A DNA stretch of 64,000 nucleotides from Deferribacteres bacterium (GTDB lineage Bacteria > Zhuqueibacterota > Zhuqueibacteria > Zhuqueibacterales > Geothermadaptataceae). Made by a program: the position numbers and the translations under genes. Where the stretch lies: positions 388,066 through 452,065 of the forward strand of contig JACKDF010000005.1 in NCBI GenBank assembly GCA_020633655.1, given 5' to 3'. This document shows positions 1-9,320 of this stretch, in pieces; within the stretch, counting starts at the first letter, position 1, and each line of letters opens with the position of its first letter. The notes beneath the pieces are model-generated. The model was given only the letters and a program-made list of their open reading frames with translations, was not told the DNA's origin and did not search any database.

Positions 1-671
1 TCTTTTTTGGCTCGGCGAGAATTTTATCTCCGGAAGATGCCAGAGAAAACTTGGAAAATCTTCAAAAGTCGGAGGTTCTTTCCGGGGATGAAAAAATTAT
101 GGCGATTCAATTAGCCGAACATAAAGTGAAACTATCCCGCTATTATGACGACGCTGCACAGATAGCACAACAGCTTTCAACCTGGACAAAATCGCTCAAC
201 AGAGAAGAGCGATTTGTTATTTGTTCAGGTGGTGGCCCGGGTATAATGGAAGCGGCTAATCTTGGTGCGCAGCGTGCCGGTTGCCGCTCAATCGGTTTGA
301 ATATCAGCATTCCCTATGAGCAGATGCCAAATCCATATATCTCACAGGAATTGGGTTTCACTTTTCATTACTTTTTTGTTCGAAAATACTGGTTCCTTCA
401 CAAAGCAAAAGGGATTTTTGTCTTTCCCGGCGGTTTTGGCACAATGGATGAATTTTTTGAACTTCTCACCTTGCTGCAGACGCAAAAATCAACACGAAAA
501 ATGGCGATTGTTTTGTATGGGAAAGAATATTGGAGTGATGTATTAAATTTTGATGCGTTTGTAAAATGGGGAACCATAAGTCAAAACGATCTCAATCTTT
601 TCAAACTTGTCGATGATGTTGATACCGCGGTGGAGTATGCAAAGGAGATTTTAATACAGCACCATCTGTAA
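1..671 (+). CDS. LOG family protein (lysine-decarboxylase-like fold), 5' end outside window
   Basis: The reading frame is open from base 3 with no start, so the gene begins upstream; a TTG at 51 is internal. The first visible residues include FFGSAR, the first strand of the Rossmann-like LOG fold. The two family signatures follow: GGGPGIMEAANLG (about 229-267) and PGGFGTMDEFFE (about 427-462), whose Arg/Glu/Gly residues bind nucleotide monophosphate and carry out catalysis in cytokinin-activating phosphoribohydrolases. Family members cleave ribose-5-phosphate from nucleotide monophosphates such as AMP or cytokinin nucleotides. In bacteria that do not interact with plants the true substrate is unclear. 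The neighbouring gene is convergent, so no operon context is visible. Confidence 0.88.
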   Translation, partial: FFGSARILSPEDARENLENLQKSEVLSGDEKIMAIQLAEHKVKLSRYYDDAAQIAQQLSTWTKSLNREERFVICSGGGPGIMEAANLGAQRAGCRSIGLNISIPYEQMPNPYISQELGFTFHYFFVRKYWFLHKAKGIFVFPGGFGTMDEFFELLTLLQTQKSTRKMAIVLYGKEYWSDVLNFDAFVKWGTISQNDLNLFKLVDDVDTAVEYAKEILIQHHL

Positions 672-708
672 GATTGATTTCTTTGTTACTCTTCGAGAGG
701 AGTTGACG

Positions 709-1038
709 CTACGCAGTACTTTTCCGCCCTTCAATGGCTGCCACATGTTCGTTCATAACACTTTCCGGTGTTGATTTAAAGAAGTATTTAGTCGCAAAAA
801 TCAGAAAGAGAAGGTCGTCTGAATAACCGATTATTGGCAGCAAGATTTCGGGGATAAAATCCATGGGCGATACTACATAAATCAGTGTAATAATCAAGAT
901 GATTTTGGGGAAAAGGGGTACGCGTTTATCCAATAAAAGCCGAAAAGTAAGACGGATAAACTTGGGCAAAAGCAGAAGCGTTTTTAAAAATCCCACCGGA
1001 TCACGCCTGCCGTGCATAAAAATCGAATTGAATTTCAT
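709..1038 (-). CDS. YkvA-family membrane protein (DUF1232)
   Basis: The protein is 109 residues. It has a basic N-terminus, a hydrophobic segment around residues 45-60 and the DUF1232 hallmark SPMDFIPE at about 57-64, followed by a conserved GYSDDLLFL stretch. This pattern and length match the YkvA family of small membrane-associated proteins, whose function is unknown. It lies downstream of rnz on the same strand after a gap of about 70 bp, so co-transcription is possible but not shown. Confidence 0.8.
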   Translation of the reverse strand: MKFNSIFMHGRRDPVGFLKTLLLLPKFIRLTFRLLLDKRVPLFPKIILIITLIYVVSPMDFIPEILLPIIGYSDDLLFLIFATKYFFKSTPESVMNEHVAAIEGRKSTA

Positions 1039-1108
1039 TTTTCCTGCCTTCCAGCTTCAAAAAATGCCCGATGGTTCATTTTGTCATCAATCAATAACAC
1101 ACACCATA

Positions 1109-2041
1109 TTAATCTTCACGATAATCAATTTTAAAACGATCAAGATCGTGCGCTATCTGTGCATGTGGAAATATTTCGATTGCCTCCTGTAGTGCAATAA
1201 CTTCTTCATTGGGCAATGTTCGGGCACTGATGTGGGTAAGAATAAGTTCCCGCACTCCTGCCTGCTGTGCGATATATGCGGCATCCTTCGAGGTGCTGTG
1301 TCCCGATAGTTTTGCAACATCAGCATTTCGGGAATAGAAAGTCGCTTCGTGAACTAATATATCTGCATTTTTTGCCAGTTCAATACTGGCATCACATGGG
1401 GAGGTGTCAAGACAGTACGCGAAATGGTGCCCAAAGCGTTTTTCACCAACAATTTCCTTTGAGTGAATGACAACGCCATCGTCCGTGATGACCTCTTCAC
1501 CTGCCTGCAATTTGCCATAAAGAGGTCCGCTGGGAATCCCCAATTCCAACGCACGGGCAGCATTAAATTTGCCTGGGCGTTTCTCTTCGATGAAAGCCCA
1601 GCCAAGCGTGCGGGTGCGGTGTTGCAGAGGCAGGCAGTGGATGAGCATGCCTCGCTCGCTGATTTTCTCTCCAGTGGATTCATCTGGAATTTCGACGATG
1701 TGTAAAGGGTAGGTTAAAGTAAAACCGCTGAAATTTTTGTGAAATTCGATGAAATCTTGCAAGCCTTGTGGACCGTAAAGGGTTATTTCCTGAGAGCATT
1801 CTGCCATTTGCAGGCTGGTAAGCAAACCCGGCAACCCGAAAATATGATCGCCATGAAAATGAGAAATAAATATTTTCTTTATTCGCCCTGGTCGAATTCC
1901 AGCACGACGCAGTTGGATTTGCGTGCATTCACCACAATCAAAAAGGTAGACATCGCCATTGCGAATAACCGCTGTGGAGGAGAGATTGCGAAAACGTGTG
2001 GGTACAGCTGCCCCGGTACCTAATGTTATAATTTCCAGCAT
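1109..2041 (-). CDS. rnz: Ribonuclease Z (tRNA 3' processing endonuclease)
   Basis: RNase Z removes the 3' trailer from pre-tRNA using two zinc ions. The protein has the metallo-beta-lactamase core: FDCGECTQIQL near the N-terminus (substrate strand), then the HFHGDHIFGLPGLL zinc-binding motif and the later LVHEATF and SGHST motifs typical of this family. I chose the ATG at 2041 (310 residues, starting MLEIITLGTGAAVPTR). It matches the usual family length of about 307 and lies 11 bp beyond the stop of the upstream exporter gene, whereas an ATG at 2068 would overlap it. The gene is probably co-transcribed with that exporter. Confidence 0.93.
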   Translation of the reverse strand: MLEIITLGTGAAVPTRFRNLSSTAVIRNGDVYLFDCGECTQIQLRRAGIRPGRIKKIFISHFHGDHIFGLPGLLTSLQMAECSQEITLYGPQGLQDFIEFHKNFSGFTLTYPLHIVEIPDESTGEKISERGMLIHCLPLQHRTRTLGWAFIEEKRPGKFNAARALELGIPSGPLYGKLQAGEEVITDDGVVIHSKEIVGEKRFGHHFAYCLDTSPCDASIELAKNADILVHEATFYSRNADVAKLSGHSTSKDAAYIAQQAGVRELILTHISARTLPNEEVIALQEAIEIFPHAQIAHDLDRFKIDYRED

Positions 2042-2052
2042 GAATGTGTTGT

Positions 2053-2916
2053 TTATTTTTCTGACCAAATAGCGCCGGCAACACCGGCAATAACTAAAAT
2101 CCCGCCACTCATTTGCAAAAGACTGTGGGTTTCATTTAAAAAAATCCACGCTAAAAGAGAAGCAAAAATTGGTTCCCCTAACATTAAAGTTGATACCAAA
2201 GGCGCTGACAAGTATTTTAACGCCCAATTAAAAGTGGAATGACCGATTAATTGTGGTACCAATGCGATGAGTGCCAATAAACCATAGACTTCCCGATCGA
2301 AGCCTGTTAGTTGTTGTTGAAAAATCACTGCCATAAAAAAGAGAATTATGCCGGCCGTAGAATACGCAATGGTGATATATTGCAAATTTTCCGTTCTCTT
2401 GCGCACAAATCGTCCGCATAAAATGTAACCTGCTGCTCCCCAGGCACCAACTAACGCCCACATGTCACCCGTGAATGAGTCGGTTGACGCAGTGTTTTCC
2501 TGCGAAAGCATGGTCATCATAACAACACCAGTAAAAGCAATCAGAAATGAGAAAAAAAGACTGCGTTTGATGGGTGTTTTGAACAGCAAACGGGCAGCGA
2601 TAACCACCCAGAATGGCGAGGTAGAAACAAGTACGGTGGAGTTGGTCACCGATGTCAGCTTTAATGAACCAATCCAGGCGCTAAAATGTATTGCTAAAAA
2701 AAATCCTGATAAGATGGAAATCCGGATGTCTTTTGCGGATGTTCCTCCCCAGGGCACCTTTTTCTTTGCCAAATGCCACAACAAAAGCACGGATGAAGAG
2801 ATGACAATTCTATAAGCAGCGATTGTCAGAGCTGGTGCATCGCAGAGTTTTATCAGGATTGCTGCGGAAGAGACGGCGAATAGAGCAAAAATAATGGGAA
2901 GATAAAGACTAAGCAT
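2053..2916 (-). CDS. DMT superfamily (EamA) transporter
   Basis: The 287-residue protein is almost entirely hydrophobic, with about ten membrane segments arranged as two EamA repeats. The second repeat contains the typical APLVSTLMLGEPIFASLLAWIF-like stretch near residues 240-262, characteristic of drug/metabolite exporters of the RhaT/YdcZ type. Such proteins export amino acids, sugars or metabolites, and no substrate can be read from the sequence. It sits directly upstream of rnz on the same strand. Confidence 0.85.
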   Translation of the reverse strand: MLSLYLPIIFALFAVSSAAILIKLCDAPALTIAAYRIVISSSVLLLWHLAKKKVPWGGTSAKDIRISILSGFFLAIHFSAWIGSLKLTSVTNSTVLVSTSPFWVVIAARLLFKTPIKRSLFFSFLIAFTGVVMMTMLSQENTASTDSFTGDMWALVGAWGAAGYILCGRFVRKRTENLQYITIAYSTAGIILFFMAVIFQQQLTGFDREVYGLLALIALVPQLIGHSTFNWALKYLSAPLVSTLMLGEPIFASLLAWIFLNETHSLLQMSGGILVIAGVAGAIWSEK

Positions 2917-2927
2917 AGGTGGCGCAT

Positions 2928-3770
2928 TTATTCCTGTTTTTGGTTCACGGTTTCGCTGATAAAACTATGAATGATGTGCCAATAGGACGAACCCCCAACA
3001 ATGTAGGTATCATTATGTTCGGCGCCAGCAATTTTGATAAATTCTTTCGGTTGCGCTGCGCAATCGTAGAGTTTTCTCCCGAGTTCAAATGGCACGATGT
3101 TATCGGCATCACCGTGAAGGAATAGCTTAGGATAAGTAATACTTGTAATTTTATTTGCTGAATCGAATTGAATACCACTGAAAATCCATATGGGCAAAAA
3201 ACCAAACATTCGTTTTGCCATATCTTTGCCACTGGAAAATGTCGATTCCAGTATCAGACCGGCTGCATTTTCTTTTGCTGCCAAATCAACAGCAACAGCG
3301 CCACCTAGGCTTCTTCCCCAAATGATCACATCTTCAGGATGCAGGTGCAATTCCTCAACGAGATATCGCCAGGCATATTCTGCGTCTTTATAAACGCCTT
3401 TTTCTGTTGGTGTTCCTGAGCTTTTGCCATATCCTCGGTAATCGATGGCAAAAATATTGACATGAATCTTTTGTTGTAACAGGTGGAAGAAAGGAATTCG
3501 GTCCGCCACATTTCCTGCGTTGCCGTGAAGAAAAAAGATGGTGGCTTGTGGATTTTGTACCTGAAAATACCATGCGTGAATTTTAGTGGTCCCGGCAGTA
3601 ATAAAATGCGTTTGCGGTTGCAAATTGTAATGTGTGAGCAGGTCAAAACTCTGGGGATATTTTGTAGGAAAGAATACCAGTTTGTTTTCCAGAATGCGAA
3701 TTAAAATCCAGAATATTCCACAAAAAAGTAAAAAGTATAAAACGCTTTTTGTGAGGGTTAGCATAGGCAA
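2928..3770 (-). CDS. Membrane-anchored alpha/beta hydrolase (BEM46/ABHD13-like)
   Basis: Residues 8-26 form a single N-terminal membrane anchor, so the catalytic domain probably faces the periplasm. The hydrolase core shows FFLHGNAGN (oxyanion strand), the nucleophile elbow WGRSLGGA (Ser catalytic), LHGDADNIVP (acid) and GAEHNDTY (His). The HGNAGN plus GRSLGG combination is typical of the BEM46/YfhR subfamily. The substrate of these serine hydrolases is generally unknown. The gene is 11 bp upstream of the EamA gene on the same strand. Confidence 0.87.
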   Translation of the reverse strand: MPMLTLTKSVLYFLLFCGIFWILIRILENKLVFFPTKYPQSFDLLTHYNLQPQTHFITAGTTKIHAWYFQVQNPQATIFFLHGNAGNVADRIPFFHLLQQKIHVNIFAIDYRGYGKSSGTPTEKGVYKDAEYAWRYLVEELHLHPEDVIIWGRSLGGAVAVDLAAKENAAGLILESTFSSGKDMAKRMFGFLPIWIFSGIQFDSANKITSITYPKLFLHGDADNIVPFELGRKLYDCAAQPKEFIKIAGAEHNDTYIVGGSSYWHIIHSFISETVNQKQE

Positions 3771-3787
3771 AAATCAAATTGAAATTT

Positions 3788-4606
3788 TTAATGAATTACT
3801 TTCCCGCCATCGACGACGATGGTTTGTCCATTGATGTAACCGGCTAAATCGGAGAGCAGAAAGGCAACCGCACCGGCAACTTCCCGTTGATTGCCCCAGC
3901 GATTGGATGGTGATTCCAGCGCAATTGTTTTTTTCTCTTCGTCACTCAAATGATCATACCATCCGCTGCGTATGTTTCCCAGAGCAAGGGCATTGGATCG
4001 TATTTGGTACCGGGCATATTCTCTGGCGAGATCGCGCATTAATCCGAGAATAGCAGCTTTTGCCTCAGTGTAAGGCGTGCCGTGATATCCTGTGAGAGCA
4101 GGTGTTGAACTGATAAAAACCAGGCTGCCTGAGTTTTGTGGTAGCATTGTGCGCAAAGCTTCACGGGCACAGTAGCGCGCCCCATCGAGATCTACCTTAC
4201 GAATTTTTTCAAATCCTGAACGAATTTGATTTTCATCCAATGAGTGCAAAGGGGTGTGCCAGAGCGTATCATCAATCGGGTGGCCGGCATTGCAAACAAG
4301 AAAATCGATTTTACCTTTGCTCCATCGCCTGGTTTCATTGAATAGTGCTTGCACCTGGTTGAAATCCGATGTATCGGCAGGACAGGGGAGAGTGGCATCC
4401 GGTGAGGTGGTGTTTATTTCTTCGGAAATTTGCTGCACGCGCTGTTCCTCTCTTCCATTGATAACGACGCGGGCACCACATTCAACGAGTAAACGAGCAA
4501 TGACTAATCCCATACCTTTTGTGGACCCGGTCACTACACCATATTTTCCGGCAAGTCCGGGAAGAGCTGTTTTTTCATCAAAAACAAAAGGAACGGGATT
4601 GTTCAT
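3788..4606 (-). CDS. Short-chain dehydrogenase/reductase
   Basis: This is a classical SDR of 272 residues. It has the dinucleotide motif TGSTKGMG near residues 27-34, an NAG motif, a catalytic Ser in the FISSTPA strand and the YTEAK (YxxxK) catalytic pair. The C-terminal INGQTIVVDGGKVIH ending is common in FabG-like members. It probably uses NAD(P)(H) on an alcohol or ketone. The substrate is not determinable, and the neighbouring hydrolase does not define a pathway. Confidence 0.88.
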   Translation of the reverse strand: MNNPVPFVFDEKTALPGLAGKYGVVTGSTKGMGLVIARLLVECGARVVINGREEQRVQQISEEINTTSPDATLPCPADTSDFNQVQALFNETRRWSKGKIDFLVCNAGHPIDDTLWHTPLHSLDENQIRSGFEKIRKVDLDGARYCAREALRTMLPQNSGSLVFISSTPALTGYHGTPYTEAKAAILGLMRDLAREYARYQIRSNALALGNIRSGWYDHLSDEEKKTIALESPSNRWGNQREVAGAVAFLLSDLAGYINGQTIVVDGGKVIH

Positions 4607-4639
4607 AAAGAATCCAATAAAGTAGGAGCGATGAAACGC

Positions 4640-5119
4640 CTATCGGGATCGGACCGGCATCGTTCTGCCGGCGCGATATCGCATGCGAAAATCCACCCAG
4701 ACATTTTTTGTTGGCCGCAATTTATAAGCCTTTAATAAGGTGAAAAGTATCAGGGCGATGAGTGTTTTGTTGATGCCAAAGGCATAGATGTAAAAGGATT
4801 CTGTTATAATCACCCATAAAAGCAAGAAAAGACTTACACCCAACTTTGCGCGATAGGCGAACATTCGTCCATTATCATTGTGATAGTTAAACGGTGCTTT
4901 TTGTATGAGGAATGCCGGAAAATAATGGGCAAAAATCAAACTGACAACAATAATTGCGAAAAGTGTCAATTGTGAGATTCCCGGCATTTCCAATGTATCT
5001 TGTTTCCAAAAACTAATGGCTAGGAACATGACGCTAAGCGCCATAAATATCGCCCACTGAATGAAATTACGAACCATCAGTTTGCGAATGTGCTTAAATT
5101 TGTCTTCGAGAGCGGGCAT
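4640..5119 (-). CDS. Hypothetical four-helix membrane protein
   Basis: I do not recognise this 159-residue protein. It has a charged N-terminus, about four hydrophobic segments (residues 19-37, 49-68, 93-110, 113-130) and a strongly basic tail (RMRYRAGRTMPVRSR). No catalytic or metal-binding motif is visible. It sits between the SDR and ferredoxin genes on the same strand. Confidence 0.6.
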   Translation of the reverse strand: MPALEDKFKHIRKLMVRNFIQWAIFMALSVMFLAISFWKQDTLEMPGISQLTLFAIIVVSLIFAHYFPAFLIQKAPFNYHNDNGRMFAYRAKLGVSLFLLLWVIITESFYIYAFGINKTLIALILFTLLKAYKLRPTKNVWVDFRMRYRAGRTMPVRSR

Positions 5120-5164
5120 GATGTCGACCTTGTTGTTGCGCTTTGATAAGTGATAAAATGGGCG

Positions 5165-5482
5165 TCAGGCAGGAAAACGGCGCAGACGTTCAACAATATT
5201 TCCTTTGATGATATGCTCATCCATTATTTCTTCAACGTCGTTTTCCGTTACTTCCTTGTACCAGACACCCTCGGGATAAATTACAATGTTTGGACCGGTT
5301 TCGCATGAAGCCAAACAACCGGATTTCGTTGCCTGGACTTTGCCTTTTAAATTTCGAGCAGTAATTTCTGCTCTGAATTTTTGAAAAACGGACAACGCAT
5401 CTTTTGCGAAACAGCATCCTTTCGGATTATCTGCCGGTCGCTCGTTTATACATACAAAAATATGTTTTTCATATAATTCCAT
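5165..5482 (-). CDS. Thioredoxin-like [2Fe-2S] ferredoxin
   Basis: The 105-residue protein has four cysteines in the spacing of thioredoxin-fold ferredoxins: one at residue 11 (FVCINER), a second in the NPKGCC loop, and the pair in SGCLASCETGP. The IVIYPEGVWYKEV strand and the C-terminal EEIMDEHI helix are family hallmarks. It would carry single electrons in the cytoplasm, as do the NuoE-like and Aquifex-type 2Fe-2S ferredoxins. It starts at an ATG and lies 15 bp downstream of the zinc-ribbon/TPR gene. The redox partner is not evident. Confidence 0.88.
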   Translation of the reverse strand: MELYEKHIFVCINERPADNPKGCCFAKDALSVFQKFRAEITARNLKGKVQATKSGCLASCETGPNIVIYPEGVWYKEVTENDVEEIMDEHIIKGNIVERLRRFPA

Positions 5483-5497
5483 CGCACGATCCGGTTT

Positions 5498-6307
5498 TCA
5501 ATTCTGATTGAGAAATTGTAAAGCTTGTTGTGCGCTTTGTGCCATCTGTCCGCCATTATCAAGCTCTAAGACTTTCTGCCATTGTTCTCTGGCGCCTTCC
5601 TTGTTTCCTATCAGGCTCAGAAGTAAACCATAATTATACAGTGCGAGCAAATCATCCGGAGTTCGTTTCAGTACTTTTTCGATTTCCTGTGTCGCTGCCA
5701 GATAATTTTTTTCAGCGTAGTAGGTGTTTGCAACCCGCATGGCTGTTTCATTGTCATTGGGATTTATACGCATGATCTGTAAGAAATAATTACGCGCATC
5801 CTCAAATTTTCCGGCAATTTCATAATACGTACCAAGTTTTTCCAGTGCGGTCGCATCGTCCGGGTTTTCCTGTAAAACTTGTTTAAGGCTGTCGATTTCT
5901 GCAAAGTGCTTTTGCATTTGCTCCATTGACATCGGTGGCTGTTGCTGCTCCTGGGCTGCCCCTTCGTTATGCATTGGTTCACGGTCTTTTTGTGTAACGA
6001 AGAAAATAAATGCGACGAGCGCCGGTATGAGTAAAATCGGATAAATCGTACCTGCTGCACGTTTACGTTTTTTGTTTGTCACTTTATAATCATCCCACGA
6101 AGCCTCGAGCATTCTTTCCGTTTCTTTCTCAGAAATGAAAGGTGCTCCACAGACATGGCAGAATTTTGCATCTTCCTTTTGCAAGGCATCGCATTTAACA
6201 CACCGTCGCTCGGAAAGCGGCTTTTCTTCCTTTATTTTCATGCCACAATTGCTGCAAAATTTTGCTGTATCTTCCGATTCGTGGCCGCAATGAACACATT
6301 TTTTCAT
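5498..6307 (-). CDS. Double zinc-ribbon, single-pass, TPR protein
   Basis: The N-terminus carries two zinc ribbons (CVHCG...FCSNCG and CVKCD...FCHVCG), residues 4-57. A basic linker and one membrane segment follow at about 88-105. The rest is a periplasmic or cytoplasmic tail with a low-complexity EQQQQPP stretch and three to four TPR units (NPDDATALEKLGTYYEIAGK, then NPNDNETAMRVANTYYAEKN). The architecture suggests a scaffold linking a zinc-bound partner to a protein complex. The function is unknown. Confidence 0.8.
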   Translation of the reverse strand: MKKCVHCGHESEDTAKFCSNCGMKIKEEKPLSERRCVKCDALQKEDAKFCHVCGAPFISEKETERMLEASWDDYKVTNKKRKRAAGTIYPILLIPALVAFIFFVTQKDREPMHNEGAAQEQQQPPMSMEQMQKHFAEIDSLKQVLQENPDDATALEKLGTYYEIAGKFEDARNYFLQIMRINPNDNETAMRVANTYYAEKNYLAATQEIEKVLKRTPDDLLALYNYGLLLSLIGNKEGAREQWQKVLELDNGGQMAQSAQQALQFLNQN

Positions 6308-6439
6308 ATTCTAATTTCCTTTTTGCCTGCGTGTTTTCCTCGGGATCGATATTAAAACAGCACAGGTTTATTTAATTAATGGATGGATGGATGCCTTTAT
6401 CTAATTTAAATAGATACATTTAATCGACGGAATATATTT

Positions 6440-7072
6440 CTACTTTTTGCCAAATCGATTTTCAGTACCGTTTATTAATCGTTGAATGTTTGTTCTGTGC
6501 GTGAAAACAATGAGCAGGGCGATGAAAGAAGCGAGTCCCATTAAAACGGGCTCAACGGGGCGATCGAAAACGGTATGCATCACGAAAAGGACCACAGGCA
6601 GAAACACGGCTGCCAGAATGGATCCAAGAGAAACGTACCGGGTTGAGAAAACGATCACAAGGAAGATAATAAAACACACAAGAATAGCTATGGGATACAA
6701 AACGACCAGCATGCCTGCTGCCGTACCAACACCCTTTCCGCCTTTGAAACCCGCGAAGATCGTCCAGATATGCCCTACTATGGCTGAAAGACCGGCAATT
6801 ATTTGCAGGTAAACTGGCGATAAACCAATGTCGGTAAAGGCGATTTGCGAGACGTAATAGGTCGCGACAATACCTTTGAAAATATCGAAGGCCATGACGA
6901 AAATACCAGGACCTTTGCCCAAAACACGGAATACATTGGTGCCACCGGCATTGCCGCTACCATGTTCCCGAATATCGATACCTTTGAGTAGTTTTCCGGT
7001 AATAATTGCTGTGGGGAATGAACCGACAAGATAGCCAACTACGATAATAACAATTACATTTAAAATTTCCAC
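6440..7072 (-). CDS. plsY: Glycerol-3-phosphate acyltransferase PlsY
   Basis: PlsY transfers the acyl group of acyl-phosphate to glycerol-3-phosphate to make lysophosphatidate at the inner membrane. The 210-residue protein shows the family blocks: GYLVGSFPTAIITGKLLKG at the N-terminus, IREHGSGNAGGTNVFRVLGK (glycerol-phosphate site), GHIWTIFAGFKGGKGVGTAAG, and a basic loop near the C-terminus (FTHRTNIQRLINGTENRFG). Length and five to seven membrane segments fit. The start ATG has no competitor. No plsX is visible nearby. Confidence 0.95.
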   Translation of the reverse strand: MEILNVIVIIVVGYLVGSFPTAIITGKLLKGIDIREHGSGNAGGTNVFRVLGKGPGIFVMAFDIFKGIVATYYVSQIAFTDIGLSPVYLQIIAGLSAIVGHIWTIFAGFKGGKGVGTAAGMLVVLYPIAILVCFIIFLVIVFSTRYVSLGSILAAVFLPVVLFVMHTVFDRPVEPVLMGLASFIALLIVFTHRTNIQRLINGTENRFGKK

Positions 7073-7114
7073 ATCCCGTCCTTCTATTATTTCATTGATA
7101 AAATTTAAATAATG

Positions 7115-7639
7115 CTATTCCGCTTTTTCGTGAGGCCAGTTTGCCTCTGGTTTGCCCAACCAAATCCAGGCGATAAAATCGACCAGGGGCGGATTGTCGC
7201 CCAGATTGCGCAACTGGGCATTTATCTGTCCACGATGATAAGTACTGTGCGCGCAAACCTGTGTCATCGTTTGCAATAACGTTGTGGATTTGGGTTTTGT
7301 ACCCAGCAATTTTTCTACACGCGCTGCCCAGGGTATTTCAATCTCTTTTTGCAGTGCTGAATACGAAAATGTATACAGAAATTTTTTTGCCTGCAAATGG
7401 TATGAGCGTCCCCATTCGCACAGTGCTTCAAGTTCATCAAATGTGGCAAGCTCGGGAAAATCCATCGGCTCATCGCGCCAGATATGCAGAAATGCGTACT
7501 GGGTGACATGGCTGTGATAAACCAACTCACGAATTCGTGCATCGTGTTGTGCATGCGATGAGTTCAAAATCTTATCCCACACCGTGGCATCTGCCCATTC
7601 CATGTGGCCGAATATTTCTTGTAAAAATTGCGATTCCAA
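7115..7639 (-). CDS. DinB/YfiT-type four-helix metal protein
   Basis: The 174-residue protein begins with a helix (FLQEIFGHMEWADATVWDKI) carrying the first conserved His. It then has HVTQYAFLHIWRD and ends with the HSTYHRGQINAQLRNLGDNPP signature that supplies the remaining metal ligands of DinB proteins. Family members are nickel- or zinc-dependent thiol transferases or hydrolases. A second, unrelated family member lies at 33,541-34,065. The specific substrate is unknown. Confidence 0.85.
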   Translation of the reverse strand: MESQFLQEIFGHMEWADATVWDKILNSSHAQHDARIRELVYHSHVTQYAFLHIWRDEPMDFPELATFDELEALCEWGRSYHLQAKKFLYTFSYSALQKEIEIPWAARVEKLLGTKPKSTTLLQTMTQVCAHSTYHRGQINAQLRNLGDNPPLVDFIAWIWLGKPEANWPHEKAE

Positions 7640-7803
7640 AGCACAATCTCCTTCGGGATAATAATTAACCTTGCAAGTCGCAGGTCGTTTTGTGATTTGA
7701 AGAAGAATTTTTAAAAATAAAGAAAACTATTGAAGGATTCAAATGATTTTAATTACAGAAATTTCGAATTTCAACAGAAATGGGTGGGAGCATGGTGGAC
7801 AGT

Positions 7804-8958
7804 CTATGGTTGCAGTGAAATGCCGTTTTTGTTGAAGAGATCAAGGAAGTTTTCTACGGTCTTTTCCCAGGTGATTTTTTGCATATCCAGGCTGGCTTGA
7901 GTGCCAATTTTCAGCATGGTATTACGATTAAAATAGGCATATTCCAGCTGAGAAAAAACCTCGTCAATATCTGCTTCCTGCCAAAGGGCGGAGGTTGTAC
8001 CGTTGCTTGTGACCTGAACATCGTGCAAATTTTTTAAGAGAAAAGCATTTGACTCCGAGGCAACATCGCAATGCCCGCTAAAGTACGATACCAGCGTTGC
8101 TTTGCCGCAGGCCATGTATTCCATGAGCACTAAATTCGTTCCGCCTTCGCAACGGTTTGGGAAGAGGCCAATATCGGTATTTTTATAAATTTTTGCCATT
8201 TGCGCATTGGGTAAAAGTGGCAGCGTGATCACGCGGTTGGTATCAATTCCGTTTTCATTTAAAATAGCTTCGATGATTTCTACAAAAGTACCGCGATGGT
8301 TTGAGATTTTAATAAAAGGTGAACGCGCAATGGACTGCATTGTCTGTGGCCACAAATTATACCATGAATTGATGAAGAGAACATCATCGTATTTGTCCAT
8401 GAACTTTTTAATGGCGGCAATAACGATATCCTGTCCCTTGCGAAATTCAAATTTACCACCGGAAAAGATAACAAACTTGTCAGTGAAGTATTCCTTTTTG
8501 TGGTTCGTCGCATTGAATATCTGCGTATCTATTCCCTGTAAAACAGCTTCGGTATTGGTAATACCATAGGAGTGCAGTACATTGCGGCACCAGGTTGAGC
8601 CGGTCGCAATCAGATCGAAGTTTTGTGCGTTTTTAATCGCCATTTCACTCAAGCGATTGTTTTCAAAAAACGTATATCCCAGACGGAATGAGGCTTCAAC
8701 CGGAGGTCCCCAGGGGTTCATTTCATGATCGGCAATAGCCTGTAGCACGGGCAGAACGTTAGCATGCTCGTCTTTTTCCCACGAAGTGTGGACGCATTCT
8801 TTGAGATTGAAATACAATAATTCGTCCTGCAGGGACTGTTGCGAAAAATTACTGGTAATAAAATTGATCGGTATTCTTTTTTTGAATTCGGCTGTGATCA
8901 TTTTACCGCAAATTCCCCAGCCATAGGAAGCCCCGTTCGGCATGATAATATTCAACAT
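7804..8958 (-). CDS. Glycosyltransferase, GT-B fold (GT4-like)
   Basis: The 384-residue protein has a GT-B layout. The N-terminal half carries acceptor-side segments (MLNIIMPNGASYGWGICGKM). The C-terminal half has IFSGGKFEFRKGQDIVIAAI (donor-site loop) and EGGTNLVLMEYMACGKATLVS, the E-x7-E motif of retaining GT4 enzymes. It would transfer a nucleotide-sugar residue to a glycan or small acceptor. It stands alone, without a polysaccharide cluster, so acceptor and donor cannot be assigned. The downstream 7,640-7,803 gap shows nothing notable. Confidence 0.82.
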   Translation of the reverse strand: MLNIIMPNGASYGWGICGKMITAEFKKRIPINFITSNFSQQSLQDELLYFNLKECVHTSWEKDEHANVLPVLQAIADHEMNPWGPPVEASFRLGYTFFENNRLSEMAIKNAQNFDLIATGSTWCRNVLHSYGITNTEAVLQGIDTQIFNATNHKKEYFTDKFVIFSGGKFEFRKGQDIVIAAIKKFMDKYDDVLFINSWYNLWPQTMQSIARSPFIKISNHRGTFVEIIEAILNENGIDTNRVITLPLLPNAQMAKIYKNTDIGLFPNRCEGGTNLVLMEYMACGKATLVSYFSGHCDVASESNAFLLKNLHDVQVTSNGTTSALWQEADIDEVFSQLEYAYFNRNTMLKIGTQASLDMQKITWEKTVENFLDLFNKNGISLQP

Positions 8959-9320
8959 TTTTTACTCTTTTTTGACTTGAATCAATTTATTCAATCGATC
9001 GGAAATATATTTTTCATATTCAGTTTTATTAGTAATTTATAAATAAAGTCTGTTAATTTGTGAGATCAGGTCACAAGGGTTTGGGAGGCAAAATTCTATC
9101 GTGCAAACATCCGTGGTCTTGTCCTTTGTGGGCAATGGTAGGGTCGACTCTGACCGCTTTGTTGAAAAAAGAGACGACCGGATGTTGAGCTTGTCGAACC
9201 CCCATGTCCCACGCTCAAATTTGTACCCTTCGGCAAGTTCAGGGTTCGAATTTTCGTATTTTTCAATAGATTTTCAAACCCTGTCAGAGCTGAATCTACG
9301 AACAAACAAGTGGAGGATAA
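8959..9320. other. Non-coding region with dispersed repeat copies
   Basis: These 362 bp separate the minus-strand glycosyltransferase from the plus-strand cyclophilin. Two copies of a dispersed motif lie in opposite orientation: TTGAGCTTGTCGAA at 9,185-9,198 and CCTTCGGCAAGTTCAGGG at 9,227-9,244. The end of the region holds a clear ribosome binding site, GGAGG at about 9,312-9,316, for the next gene. Overlapping open frames here have no coding character. Confidence 0.6.
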